This document shows, piece after piece, positions 22,178-33,051 of a DNA stretch of 64,000 nucleotides (position 1 is its first letter; every line of letters begins with the position of its first letter). The translations under genes and the position numbers were made by a program. This DNA comes from Alentia gelatinosa (lineage: Eukaryota > Annelida > Polychaeta > Phyllodocida > Polynoidae): the NCBI GenBank assembly GCA_950022655.1, contig OX465590.1:40698218-40762217 (forward strand). Direction: 5' to 3'. The notes under the pieces were generated by a model. It did not search any database, had not been told where the DNA came from, and saw only the letters and a list, made by a program, of their open reading frames with translations.

Positions 22178-22314
22178 CGAAAAGGGATGTTGGCACTCGC
22201 CACACGCCTGACGACCCGCCCCAAGAAAGACATGATTGCCGGCCATGCCCTCCAGAAAAGGAAAAAACCTCCTGCTGCTAAAGAAAACGCCGCAAAAACA
22301 CTTCTTGCGTCCAT
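22178..22314 (-). CDS. Exon 1 of a candidate small membrane-anchored protein gene
   Basis: On the minus strand an ATG opens MDARSVFAAFSLAAGGFFLF, then a Trp/Arg boundary, IMSFLGRVVRRVASANIPF, and a CG|GTGAGT donor. The hydrophobic N-terminus followed by basic residues looks like a signal anchor or an organelle-targeting helix. 137 nt leave two codon bases, completed by exon 2 (21640-21680). The gene lies wholly inside the 19.5-kb element and is transcribed in the same direction as the LRR gene. I do not recognise the protein. Confidence 0.5.
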
Positions 22315-22529
22315 TGTGTAAACTGCTTGAATGATGAAATCTGGGTCAAAGCCGATAAATCTGGGTCAAAAACAGACCCATTCGTAGTTTATAAAAAAGT
22401 CACTAGATAAGAGATGGGTTGTGCGTACGAGCAGGGGTTGTTATTAACTCACGATTATCATTATTTAACACACTTTTCTGGGAAGGGGAGGAGGGAGCGT
22501 CAGTTATCTTCACACGAATTCCATATATT

Positions 22530-22762
22530 ATGGCGGAAATCCAAAAGACAGTGTGGTTAATACGGTGATAACTTCTGATCTTTCAGCCAGAAGAATACGT
22601 GTCAAGTCCAGTGACAAAGCCATGTCTGCTAGACTGTCAAGCCACAAAATTAACATTTATATCGTCCTATGGCGTCAACAGTGTAAAATGAAACCAGCAC
22701 CACATTCCTCTGATCAGCAGCTGTACGAAGGTGACAGACTTGATACGGCGGAATTAACCTAA
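22530..22762 (+). other. Coding-like paralogous segment, copy 2
   Basis: The frame reads VNTVITSDLSARRIRVKSSD, then a segment ending in QQLYEGDRLDTAEL and a stop. Copy 3 (23471-23663) shares the second half, with a 12-nt in-frame length difference, and ends in YEGVRLETVEL and a stop. Most differences between copies 2 and 3 change amino acids, so current coding is doubtful. A GTAAG microrepeat follows the stop. Confidence 0.35.
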
Positions 22763-23470
22763 CGATTTGAAAGTAAGTAAGTAAGTAAGATAGGTAAAGC
22801 TTCGTAGACTATAAGGTTGAATCTATGGGAAGCCGTGTCACTGCTCGAAACCAAGGGTGATCGAACTGTTATTGGAAATCAGGTCGCACCAGTTTAAACT
22901 TTTAGATTAATGATTGATAATAAATATATTCATATTCTACATACTGTAGTTTTGTATCTATAAGGATATTGTTTGTATCTATGGTTAGCCGAGTTTCGAA
23001 TTAAATAATTCATGTGAATCGGATTAGGCTAATGTGTCACTGCTCAAAACGAAGGGTGGTCGAACTGTCATTGGAAATCAGGTCATACAGGGTTTAAACT
23101 TTAGATTAATGATTGATAATACATATATTCATATTCTACATACTGTAAGGTTTGTATCTATGGGAATATTGTCCAGGTTAGACGAGTTTCGATTTAATAA
23201 TTCATATTTAACCTTAGGCATTATACAGTCAAAATTAATTTATTATGAGGATTTAACTTAAAATATAGGTCTGGAAACATTATTATTATTCGTAAACTAC
23301 AGATTATCAGGTTTCTCCTTATAGGTATTTGTGTATTTGGGAATATGTGGGATTATTTATGGAATTTAGAAATTAAAAGCTATACTATAGGCTTCGTAGG
23401 GAGTGGTGCACTGGTAGAGATATGATTAGAAAATCATTTAGTATGAGATCTATTTTGAAATATCTCACTT
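22763..23470. repeat. Diverged direct repeats around GTGTCACTGCTC..ACTGTCATTGGAAATCAGGTC
   Basis: The ~200-bp unit containing gtcactgctcaaaacgaag and tggaaatcaggtc occurs at about 22845, 23035 and 23740, the last in copy 3 of the longer repeat. The open frame at 23034-23261 comes from this repeat and is probably not a gene. Confidence 0.6.
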
Positions 23471-24170
23471 TTAGCCGGGAAGGATACGCGTCAAGTCCAG
23501 TGACAAAACCATGTCTGCTATGCTACGAGTCGATTCGACAAGTCACAAAATTGACATTTATATCGTCCTACGGCGTCAACAGTGTAAAATGAAACCAGCA
23601 TCACATTCCTCTGATCAGCAGCTGTATGAGGGTGTCAGACTTGAGACGGTGGAATTAACCTAACGATTTGTAAGTAAGATCAGCAAAGCCTCTATAGAGT
23701 ACTGTCTAGACTATAAGGTTGAATCTATGGGAAGCCGTGTCACTGCTCAAAACGAAGGGTGGTCGAGCTGTCATTGGAAATCAGGTCGCCCAGGGTTTAA
23801 ACTTTAGATTAATGATTAATAATACATATATTCATATTCTACATACTGTAGGATTGTATCTATGGGAATATTGTCCAGGTTAGACGAGTTTCGATTTAAT
23901 AATTCATATTTAACCTTAGGCATTACGCAATCAAAATTAATTTATTATGAGGATTTAACTTAAAATATAGGTCTGGAAACATTATTATTCGTAAACTACA
24001 GATTATTAGGTTTCTCCTTATAGGTATTTGTGTATTTGGGAACATGTGGGATTTATTATTTATGGAATTTAGAAATTAAAAGCTATACTATAGACTTTGT
24101 AGGGAGTGGTGCACTGGTAGAGATATGATTAGAAAATCATTTAATATGAGATCTATTTTGAAATATCTCA
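23471..24170 (+). repeat. Longer repeat unit with coding-like segment, copy 3
   Basis: 23471-23663 repeats the second half of 22553-22762. What follows repeats 23030-23460, including the tattatgaggatttaactt and attcgtaaactacag words. It suggests a ~900-bp segmental duplication inside the element. Confidence 0.65.
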
Positions 24171-27100
24171 CTGGAGACATTAATATTATTAAACTATGGG
24201 TTCTTAGCTTTCTTCTCATATATATATAATTTTGTATTTTGGATAATGTGGGAATTAGTTATAGAATTTAGAATTTAGAAAATTAAAAGTACTCAGTGAT
24301 TAAAATAGCTTGTACTGCCATAGCTAGGTTCGAAGACATGTTTTCGAATGGTTTATTTTTGGTTTTGAGCATTGAATCTATGGATGGGGACTGGATTAGG
24401 GGAAACTATACTGTATGAGGTTTGTTTATACGAAATATCATTCACTTTGAACCAGTGTAGGATTTAGAATCGAATTGACAGAAATGCTCATCTATCTTAG
24501 GCTTTACTATAGGAAAGGTATGGGAGTAGAGTTCAGGTGAGGATAGTATTAGAAAATTGTTTTTTAATATTGTTTTACTTCAAATAAATGATAGGAGACA
24601 GTAATATTCGTAAATTAGAGATACTGAGCTTTCATTTGATATATATCTTGACCATTTCGGAAGAGTTGGGACTTAGATATTGATTTTTTTAACTTAGATT
24701 CGAGCAGTGGATAGATTGACTATTTCGCCATAGCTGGGTTATAAAACATCTTTTTCAAAAAATTTCTTCCAGGCTTTTAACCATGAAGCTATGAACGGTG
24801 AATTGGATTAGAGAGATACTGAGCTTTCATTTGATATATATCTTGACCATTTCGGACGAGTTGGGACTTAGATATTGATTTTTTTGAACTTAGATTCGAG
24901 CAGTGAATAGATTGACTATTTCGCCATAGCTGGATTATAAAACATCTTTTTCAAAAAATTTCTTTCAGGCTTTTAACCATGAAGCTATGAACGGTGAATT
25001 GGATTAGGTTAATCTACACACACTCTAGGGTTTCTAATCTAGAGATTAGAATCAAAAGCAAATATAGTTTGTGTCTATAGACTTAATTCACGGTTGAATC
25101 ATATATGCAGGAATTTGTCAGGTTGATATACATAGATCAGTGTCTAGCTGGTACTCGAGGTAGTGGGAGGTAGGGGGGACTTTATCGTCGATATAATAAT
25201 CTATTTAACCGCTTCTGATCGAAATATTTCACAAAAAATTTGTTCATCGTTTCGCTGTATCGGGACATGCTCTGTGAATAACTCAACTCGTCCATAGGCG
25301 CGAGTGGATTAGGACTTTGTTTTATTTTTCTCTGTGTTCTACTTGAATCGATGATTGGCAACTTAGCTTAGAGCAAACTACACTGTCTCAGGTATGATTA
25401 TACAAGATATGATAGACTTTGAAACAGGAGAGATTGATAAATTAATTAATTAATTAATGAAAATGGTACTCAACGCTGAACCTTCAACATGGGAGCAGTA
25501 GGGGAGATGGGCTCTAGGCAAGACACCATTTCGAAAAACATTTTTTACGAGCATTTACTGAGAAAAAACACTGGAGGATGAAATATTCCTAAACTAGGCA
25601 GTTTCAGCTTTTTTCTCATATATTAATGTGCAATTCAGGCATGAGGGGGGACTGAGATATTGATTTATGAAATTAGATTCGGACGGTACCTATAGGAAAC
25701 TACTGAAACATTGTGACCTTACATTGCGAAGATCATACAACCGTTTTTATCTGAAAGCAGTCTAAATTGTATTCATTATCGACCTTTCCTGACAAGTGGC
25801 GTACAGATATTAGTTCATTTAGGTACGTACTAACTTTCCGTACGCGATGGGGTTTGCAACCCAGAGCATATAACATATCTGTATGCTCCGGTATGTAGAT
25901 ATACGCTGTCCATATGTTTCTATGGACACTAATCTATGCATCAAGTGGATAATAAATAAAGGAATAAATATGCTATAAATATAAACATCAAATGGTATTA
26001 TAGGGAGACATAGTTAGTGTGGCTGAATGGAATCTATTTTCTGGCTGAAATATTCACCTCGTTCGAAGTGTATATGTGATGTCATATTGTTTTCATTCAT
26101 TTAATTTCTCATGATATTGATTATTTTCTTATCCTTTATCTAACCCCCTAGTATTTTGTCCTATAGGTTTAACATTTGTAACTTGCTATCCATGCCCCCA
26201 GTATTCTCCATATATTTATATAAACACTGATCTTCCTTTTGCTCACAGGTATTGACGAATGGAGGCTGTTCGTCTGCGTAAAGAAAACCAGATCTACAGT
26301 GTAGATGAAAAAAAAAACGAGCGCTTGCCAAATTCACCCACGTAGAGCGAACCAAGCGAGAAAACAGATCCTCTAACAGTTCAAGCACGGTGGTTCAGCA
26401 TTATATTCTGCTGCTCCTGGGACATTATGAAAAAATTTGTTTGAAAAACAATTTATTTATTTATCGTAAAATGTTCCACTATTTTATAGTTAATTATTAA
26501 ATTTTATCACAAGAGACATTAATATTCATAAACTACAGGTTCCAAGCTTTCTTCTGAGATATAATTTGTGTATTTAGGATAAGTCGGTACTTAGATATCG
26601 GATTTAGGAGAATAAAAGTACTCTATCAATAAAATGGCTTATGGTACCATAGCTAGGTTTTAAGACATCATTTTCAAATGTTTTAGTTTAGGCTTTCAGC
26701 ATTGAATCTATGGACGGGGACTTGGATTAGGGTAAACTACACTGTCTGAGGTTTGTTTATACGAAATATCATTCAATTTGAACCAGCGGAGAAATTAGAA
26801 TTGAATTAAAAGAAATGATCATCTAAGCTGAGCCTTTACTAAGGGAGCGGTAGGGGAGTTAGGCGTTGGGCCAGGCACGATTTAGAAAATCATTTATTAT
26901 GAGGATTTAACTTGAATTCTATTACTGGAGACATTAACATTCGTAAACTACGGGTCCTTAGCTTTCTCCTCATATATATATTTGTGTGTTTTGGACAATG
27001 TGGTATTTAGTTATCGAATTTAGAATATTAAAAGCTTTACCATAGGCTTGGTAGGGGGGTCACGCACTGGTCGGGATACAATTTAGAAAATCATTTATTA

Positions 27101-28260
27101 TGAGGATTTCACTGGAATTTTATCACTGGAGACATACTGGAGACATTAACATTCGTAAACTATGGGTCCTTAGCTTTCTCCTCATATATATATTTGTGTG
27201 TTTTGGACAATGTGGTATTTAGTTATCGAATTTAGAATATTAAAAGCTTTACTATAGGCTTGGTAGGGGAGTCACGCACTGGTCGGGATACGATTTAGAA
27301 AATCATTTATTATGAGGATTTCACTGAAATTTTATCACTGGAGACATTAATATTCGTAAACTACAGATTCTCAGCTTTCTTGTGATATAAATATTGTGTA
27401 TTTCGGGTGATTTTGGACTTAGATATTGGTTTTTGAAAATTAGATTCGAGCAGTGACTATTTTGACTTATTTAACCATAGCTGGGTCATAAGACTTCTTT
27501 TTCAAAATGGTTTCTTTGAGGCTTTCAGCATTGAATCTATGGACTGGGCCTTATATTAGGGTAAACTACACTGTCTGAGGTTTCCTTATATGAAATATCA
27601 TTCAATTTGAACCAGCGGAGAAATTAGAATTGAATTAAAATAAATGATCATCTAAGCTGAGCCTTTACTATGGGAGCTGTAGGGGAGTTAGGCGCTGGGC
27701 CAGGCACGATTTAGAGATCATTTATTATGAGGATTTAACTTGGATTCGTAAACTACGGGTCCTTAGCTTTCTCCTAATATATATTTTGTGTATTTCGGAC
27801 AATGTGGGATTTAGTTATCGAATTTAGAATATTAAAGCTTTACTATAGAATTGGTAGGGGGTGTCAGTCACTGGTCGAGATACAATTTAGAAAATCATTT
27901 ATTATGAGGATTTCACTGGAATTTTATCACTGGAGACAAAATATTCGTAAACTACAGATTCTCAGCTTTCTTGTGATATAAATTTGTGTATTTCGAATGA
28001 TTTGGGATTAGATATTGATTTTTTGAAAATTAGATTCGAGCAGTGACTATTTTGGCTTATTTAATCATAGCTGGGTTATAAGTCATCTTTTTCAAAATGG
28101 TTTCTTTGAGGCTTTCAGCATTGGATCTTTGGACGGGGACTTAAATTAGGGTAAACTAAACTGTCTGAAGTTTCAGTATATGAAATATCATTCAATTTGA
28201 ACCAGCGGAGAAATTAGATTGAATTAAAAGAAATGGTCATATGACTACAGATTTACTATG
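24171..28260. repeat. Satellite-like array of ~200-bp and related units
   Basis: The phrase GAGACATTAA.ATTCGTAAACTA, followed by a ttagctttct..catatata part, an aatgtgg.attta part and a ctttcagcattgaatctatgga part, recurs about ten times (for example near 23990, 24600, 26530, 26935, 27135, 27345, 27745 and 27945). Within it, 24613-24810 and 24811-25010 are a near-perfect tandem pair, as are the blocks at 26930-27130 and 27130-27340. A piece at 25730-25975 is a single copy of the TE that expanded into the 73-bp minisatellite at 38 kb. No gene is seen. Confidence 0.75.
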
Positions 28261-28972
28261 GAAAAGGTTTTAACAAATAGTAACGAATTGTAAATACGTT
28301 GTCAGAAATGAAAAGCCTGCCTTTCTACCTAGATGTACCAAATTTCAGGCTGATATTCCAATTAGATAAAGGTAAAAGCAGGGTGGTCCCTTAAGCGGGG
28401 TGGTCCCTTAAGCGGGGTGTCCTGGAAGAGGGGTTTTACTGTACTACATGAGTTTCAATATGTACTCCCAGTTCTGAACGTATTCCCATAGACTGAGCAT
28501 TATCAATTTAGTTCCAACCTCTACCTATAGGGGGCAGCACAATATGATTTCTAATATTTTTTAATGGAAGTTATAACAAATTCTTGATGAAATATTAATT
28601 TAAAAGCAGTTTTAGTTATAAAATCTTAATAGATAATTGCAAAATATCAAGACCTTCATTTGTTAATTTTTGCAAGTGTTATTGAAGCATTCTTGACGAA
28701 AATGATGTGTAAACACCATTTCATAGTAATATCTTATTAATATATATATGATCCCCTTCAGATTCATATCTGAGCACTTTGTGCTAGTTGTCATCTCATA
28801 CACTGAGCCATCATACATATCTGAAGGCAGCGAATCGCTTGCTTATTGTATGTATGTACAGGCTCAGAGGTGTCAACTTGTCCTCAGGGGTGCAGCCCGA
28901 CCCGTGGCGGCCGAGCTTACACGTTAAGCATACACGCTAAGCATACACGGTGGCGCTGCACCGACCAGCGGC
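28261..28972. other. Right subterminal region of the 19.5-kb element; no gene seen
   Basis: Contains a short duplicated word GCGGGGTGGTCCCTTAA at 28390-28425 and otherwise AT-rich sequence, becoming GC-rich from 28860 toward the TIR. Confidence 0.5.
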
Positions 28973-29238
28973 TGTGTACTCGACCGTGTTTACCCCTGCG
29001 GAGCACAATGTTTGCCCCTGCGGAGCACCACGCTCCGCTGAACGCGAACAATACCCGAGATAATCCCTTAAGGTGACCCGGCGCAGACTTCCCGGCACGG
29101 TATGCTCATAATACAAACAACCTCGACCAAAAGACAATAGATTGGGCAATAAACAAACGAAAGAACAATCTGCGGAGCACCACGCATGACTGATTTTAAA
29201 CAATTGATTCTGTGGTCTATACAGCTATGTATACTACT
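28973..29238 (-). repeat. Right terminal inverted repeat of the 19.5-kb element
   Basis: This is the reverse complement of 9697-9962 with two mismatches, ending ...GTATACTACT. It is followed directly by the CACATA duplication. Just inside it (28920-28950) the phrase TAAGCATACACG occurs twice. Confidence 0.93.
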
Positions 29239-29244
29239 CACATA

Positions 29245-29560
29245 ACCTTTCTTGTTAGAGTGTCCTTGCACACAATATATGTTACCTAATGGTTAGATTG
29301 GTCACTTCCAGCACACTAGAAAAACACTATCCCTTCACTATCTGTGTGGTTCTCACTGTGATATGCGGAAAGAGCAGGGTGCCAGGGTATTAGAGGCATG
29401 CCCAGATGACCATGACCAATTACTGAAAACCTAAATACCTCAAGACCCACTGGTGTTTGATGTTTTTATCCTAGATTCAGGCAGTTGCAAAGATGGCAAG
29501 TCGACTGGGTGTAAGTGTGTTTCTGAAAAGGATCCATAGACTGAATATATCGATGACATT
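29245..29560. repeat. Right half of the interrupted ~540-bp dispersed repeat
   Basis: It matches 37250-37590 in order and orientation (aaaacactatcccttcacta, gcccaga/actgaccatga, ggcaagt..gactgg) and matches 49480-49810 in reverse. It is the right flank of the 19.5-kb insertion. Confidence 0.7.
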
Positions 29561-30615
29561 TTGATTATTATTTATTCATATTTGCATCAATTCTTTACAT
29601 TTTCCTCTCTCTGTTTTGGAATGTCCATTTTGGCTCATGCTCAAGAATCCCTATTGCTAGAATGTTAGCTACAGTACCCATACCTCTGTTTGAAAACATA
29701 ATTCCATCTTTTGGGGTCCCAATGGGTCCTCAATGAATTTTGTTTTTACCCAATCACAGCTATACAGAATTTCAGTCAGTGCCTACTGGGGGCTTGATGA
29801 AAATGTGATCCAATCTCTAATTAGCGAAGATATATTCTGACTGGAGAAATCACTCATGTCTTTAGATTAAGACCAGAACACACAGAAACTATGTCCTAAT
29901 ACCCTAAATCTACCACATTCATATCTTCACCATGATTTTTGTAATGCAAAGAACCACACTACTATGCTCACACTCCTATCCCACATGGAGCAAACAGAAA
30001 CTGGTGTCATGAGAGGAGGAGCAACTCTTAAATGTCACCTGACCTGATGTGACCTTAAATCAGATCATAAATCAAAGATGTCCACCCATGGCCAGCTCAT
30101 GTGCACAGTAAGGACCTCTAGTGGGCAAGTCTAGAAACCATCTTCAAAGCATGCTTTGGGTTCCTAATTCTCCACTTGTATGGTGTTTTCACTGACATCC
30201 TGTCACCTGATACAAGAACTGTCTGACTCCCTGTCTCCCTACACTAGGACTGTCTTTTAATTCAGTTCTCAACTTAGAGAAATGCCATAATGAAGACTGT
30301 GTGAATATCATAAGTTTCATTTATTTCTCCTGTCACAAACATTGTTTCAGTACAGACCATCGAGAGTACATGGAGTCAGCCTGAAAGAAAATGTGTATGT
30401 TTCATTAATTGTAAGTCAGTTGTCCAGTGAGGACAGAATTCACTTTCGATTAACTCCCGCTCTGGTGGTCGACGCCCTGCGCCCTTCGCCTGACACAGAG
30501 TAAGACTAGCTTACGATAAAGGAGTCAATTGGTGGAAACGAAATCGTACAGAAATCAGACTGAAAACTATTCTCAAATAATTATAGAGTGAAGACATGGG
30601 GATTATTTTCCACCT
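29561..30615. other. No gene or clear repeat seen
   Basis: Plain sequence of moderate AT content. No frame with domain signature, tandem repeat or large inverted repeat was noticed. Confidence 0.5.
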
Positions 30616-30619
30616 ATAA

Positions 30620-31195
30620 TAGCTGTGGTAATAAGGTAAAAAAAAAAAAAGATTTTAAAATCTGTGTTCCATATTTGGCTAAAAAGAAACCAATTTTTTT
30701 AGCCTTAATATCTAATATTTGTGTCTGATGTTTATCATATAGGATGGGCCTGTAGAGTCTTTGTGGAATGATTTCACAAAGCAGAGCTGAGTGATATCTG
30801 TAGCAGAAGACAGCAAACACCACGTAAACAATTATATGATATTGAGTGACATTTCGATTTAATCCTACCCTGTCAAATGTTTTTATGTTTCATATGTCAT
30901 GAGTGACATATAGATATTTCATAGCATGATTGTAGCATACAGTCACACCATGTTAAGTTTATGGAGATTTATATGTGGGGTAGGTAAAGGTATATATTCA
31001 ATTACCTATTGTTGCCAGCTGCAATGCCGGAAGGCAAAGCAAAATAGAAAACACCAGTGACTTCATTGCATAGAGCCTTGAGTAATGAGAAGACGATCAT
31101 GTGCCTGCTTATATTGCAGCCAGTTGGTAGATAACACATACAGCGGGTAAAGATACACCTGGAGTGGTGCATCAAAGAGGAGTGAAGATAACTGA
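30620..31195. repeat. Dispersed repeat of about 600 bp, copy 2
   Basis: Matches 6540-7140 over its full length in the same orientation. The Ngaro retrotransposon lies directly to its right. Confidence 0.7.
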
Positions 31196-31230
31196 TAAAA
31201 AAGTGTTGTTTAGTTGGGTAATATATACAT

Positions 31231-31494
31231 CATTACCCTACCCCTGGATGAAAGTAGAAAGCAGTAGCTGGGAAAATAAAATTTTATTGAATTTTATGTA
31301 GTAAAGTAGTAGATAAAATTTTATGTCAACCTTACTGGACGACATGTTAAATGAATAATAATATGAGGTAAGTAAGAATACATGGAATAATTGACATTAG
31401 AATAACAGTCAATTATGATGATGTTATAAGATAAGAATACAATGTTGAATTGTATTATAGGTAATACAATGATAATTGTATGATAATAAAAAGG
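31231..31494 (-). repeat. Ngaro split direct repeat B2 (outer right end)
   Basis: 264 bp starting CATTACCCTACCCCTGGATG on the plus strand. It is repeated at 31738-32001 with one visible base change (gaatac/gactac). Confidence 0.93.
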
Positions 31495-31539
31495 GGCCTA
31501 CATGAGTAGGTGAGAAAAAGAGAAGGTGTGGGTGGGTGG

Positions 31540-31737
31540 GACGAAAAAGGTGGGAGTACGTGTGTACTGTATGGCGGGTAGAGTAGAAGTGAGACCGGGG
31601 TCCGGACCGGGGTCGACCACGTGACTGCGCGGTACGTGTGAAAGCCGCGAGGGGGCAGGAGGGGCGCCTGTGAGGCGCGGTAGAGGGGGACACCAGAGGT
31701 GGCAATGACTACCCCTGAGCAAAGCCCATGAGTAACC
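31540..31737 (-). repeat. Ngaro split direct repeat A2
   Basis: 198 bp, identical to 36287-36484 apart from one c/t difference. It is GC-rich and contains GGGGTCCGGACCGGGGTC, a palindromic word that could be part of a promoter or recombination site. Confidence 0.93.
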
Positions 31738-32001
31738 CATTACCCTACCCCTGGATGAAAGTAGAAAGCAGTAGCTGGGAAAATAAAATTTTATTGAATT
31801 TTATGTAGTAAAGTAGTAGATAAAATTTTATGTCAACCTTACTGGACGACATGTTAAATGAATAATAATATGAGGTAAGTAAGACTACATGGAATAATTG
31901 ACATTAGAATAACAGTCAATTATGATGATGTTATAAGATAAGAATACAATGTTGAATTGTATTATAGGTAATACAATGATAATTGTATGATAATAAAAAG
32001 G
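31738..32001 (-). repeat. Ngaro split direct repeat B1
   Basis: Repeat of 31231-31494. It lies directly between the recombinase stop (32047) and A2. It is AT-rich and likely holds the 3' end and polyadenylation signals of the element RNA. Confidence 0.93.
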
Positions 32002-32046
32002 CCAAGAAGCCAAATAAAGAAAAGGAGAGGGAGGGGGGGGACGAAA

Positions 32047-33051
32047 TTATGAGTCCTTTTGGTTTAGGGAATTGAGGAGTGCGAGGTTCACCGCTTTCTC
32101 GTTGTCATCCTTGATATAAGAGCGGTGGGCATTTGACTTCCACCCTCCGTACTGTTGTATGGATATTTCAGGCATCCCGGCCTGGAATGCCTGTGTTGCC
32201 GCTGCCTTGCGAAGGCTGTGTAGCGTATAGTTCGAATCCTGTCGTGCGGCCACGAGGAGCTGCTTCCATGCGTTGGTAAGCATACGCGTTGTGACCGTGG
32301 TTCGGTCCTCGAGCATGAGGAACGGGTCCTCGGGGGTGGCCGTGGGGGCGGCCGCCAGCATCCGTCGTATGGCCACCAGCGGGCAGGTAGCGGAGGTCGG
32401 CGACGCCTGTAGTGTTGCCGTTTTCTCCTCCCCCGCCAGTTGAAGGTTCTTTGCCGCCTTGACGCGCACTGTCACGCTGGTGGGCGTGACCACTACATCT
32501 CGGCGTGACAGGTGTCGCGCTGGATCGTGTGCCGCCGCCGTCGGGGGTGCGACCTCGCTCTGTCGCAGTGCCGCATAGTAGATGATCAGGACGGCTGCCC
32601 GCACAACGATGTGCATGGGCGAGTCCGTTAGGGCCCCGAGTGCGGCCTGGAGGACCGCCATCGGGACCGGAGGCTTGACGTTGGGCTGGTAGTCTTTGTT
32701 GCGTCTCATGGCCTCCAGTGCCCGCTTCACACGGAAGTCCTCGGTTGGCGCGACGTCGCCCCCCGTCAGTCGCAGGTGCGACCGCACATGGGAGAGCTGG
32801 TTGGCGACCGTTGCCGGCGACGGGGCGTGTTCCGCGACGTATTCGAGGTACGCCGTGGTGAAGCTGACTGTAGGTCTCTGTGGATCGGCCCCCATCCATC
32901 GGCAAAAGGCGAGGTACGTGGCGACGGCGCTCCTCTGGTTGGCTACCGTTCCGCGGGCACGTGCCTCTGACTGCCGCACAGATGCCCTCGTCTGGAGTGA
33001 GAGTAGAGCCGGATCTGCATGGAAGACGCAACACTGGTATAAACAAGGCAT
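32047..33051 (-). CDS. Ngaro tyrosine recombinase (integrase), 334 aa
   Basis: The protein has an N-terminal SAM-like core-binding part (residues ~30-100) and a phage-integrase catalytic fold. Visible catalytic residues: Arg163 in AALRQSE, His278 and Arg281 in LHSLRKAAAT, Trp304 in YGGWKS, and Tyr312 in HRSYIK. This is the full R-H-R-(H/W)-Y set, so the enzyme looks intact. Its job is to integrate circular cDNA at short matching sequences. The frame differs from the RT frame and its start overlaps the end of the RNase H region, so expression may need frameshifting, reinitiation or splicing. The RT frame stays open across most of it by chance. Confidence 0.92.
   Translation of the reverse strand: MPCLYQCCVFHADPALLSLQTRASVRQSEARARGTVANQRSAVATYLAFCRWMGADPQRPTVSFTTAYLEYVAEHAPSPATVANQLSHVRSHLRLTGGDVAPTEDFRVKRALEAMRRNKDYQPNVKPPVPMAVLQAALGALTDSPMHIVVRAAVLIIYYAALRQSEVAPPTAAAHDPARHLSRRDVVVTPTSVTVRVKAAKNLQLAGEEKTATLQASPTSATCPLVAIRRMLAAAPTATPEDPFLMLEDRTTVTTRMLTNAWKQLLVAARQDSNYTLHSLRKAAATQAFQAGMPEISIQQYGGWKSNAHRSYIKDDNEKAVNLALLNSLNQKDS

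Larger units (their letters stand above)
9691..29244. mobile_element. 19.5-kb TIR element with 6-bp target duplication, Maverick/Polinton-like in structure, carrying cargo genes
   Basis: Seen directly: 266-bp terminal inverted repeats (9697-9962 and 28973-29238) with two mismatches, termini 5'-AG...CT-3', and a perfect 6-bp direct repeat CACATA immediately outside each end (9691-9696 and 29239-29244). Known: Maverick/Polinton elements are 15-20 kb, make 6-bp target duplications, and have TIRs of hundreds of bp starting with AG. Not seen: protein-primed DNA polymerase B, RVE integrase, FtsK-like ATPase, adenovirus-like protease or capsid genes. Inferred: a non-autonomous or gene-replaced derivative mobilised in trans, or a different superfamily with a 6-bp duplication. 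The near-identity of the TIRs points to recent insertion. Cargo includes an LRR transmembrane gene and a second, intron-split minus-strand gene. Confidence 0.85.

Noticed and set aside
9697..29238. ProtoRAG or other RAG-like transposon
   Set aside because: ProtoRAG-type elements make 5-bp duplications with CACTATG-like ends and carry RAG1/RAG2-like genes; here the duplication is 6 bp, the ends start AGTAG, and no RAG-like frame is seen.
32168..33040. C-terminal 290 codons of the RT reading frame as part of the protein
   Set aside because: They overlap the tyrosine recombinase gene in another frame and contain no domain signature; the real RT-RNase H ends near 33040.
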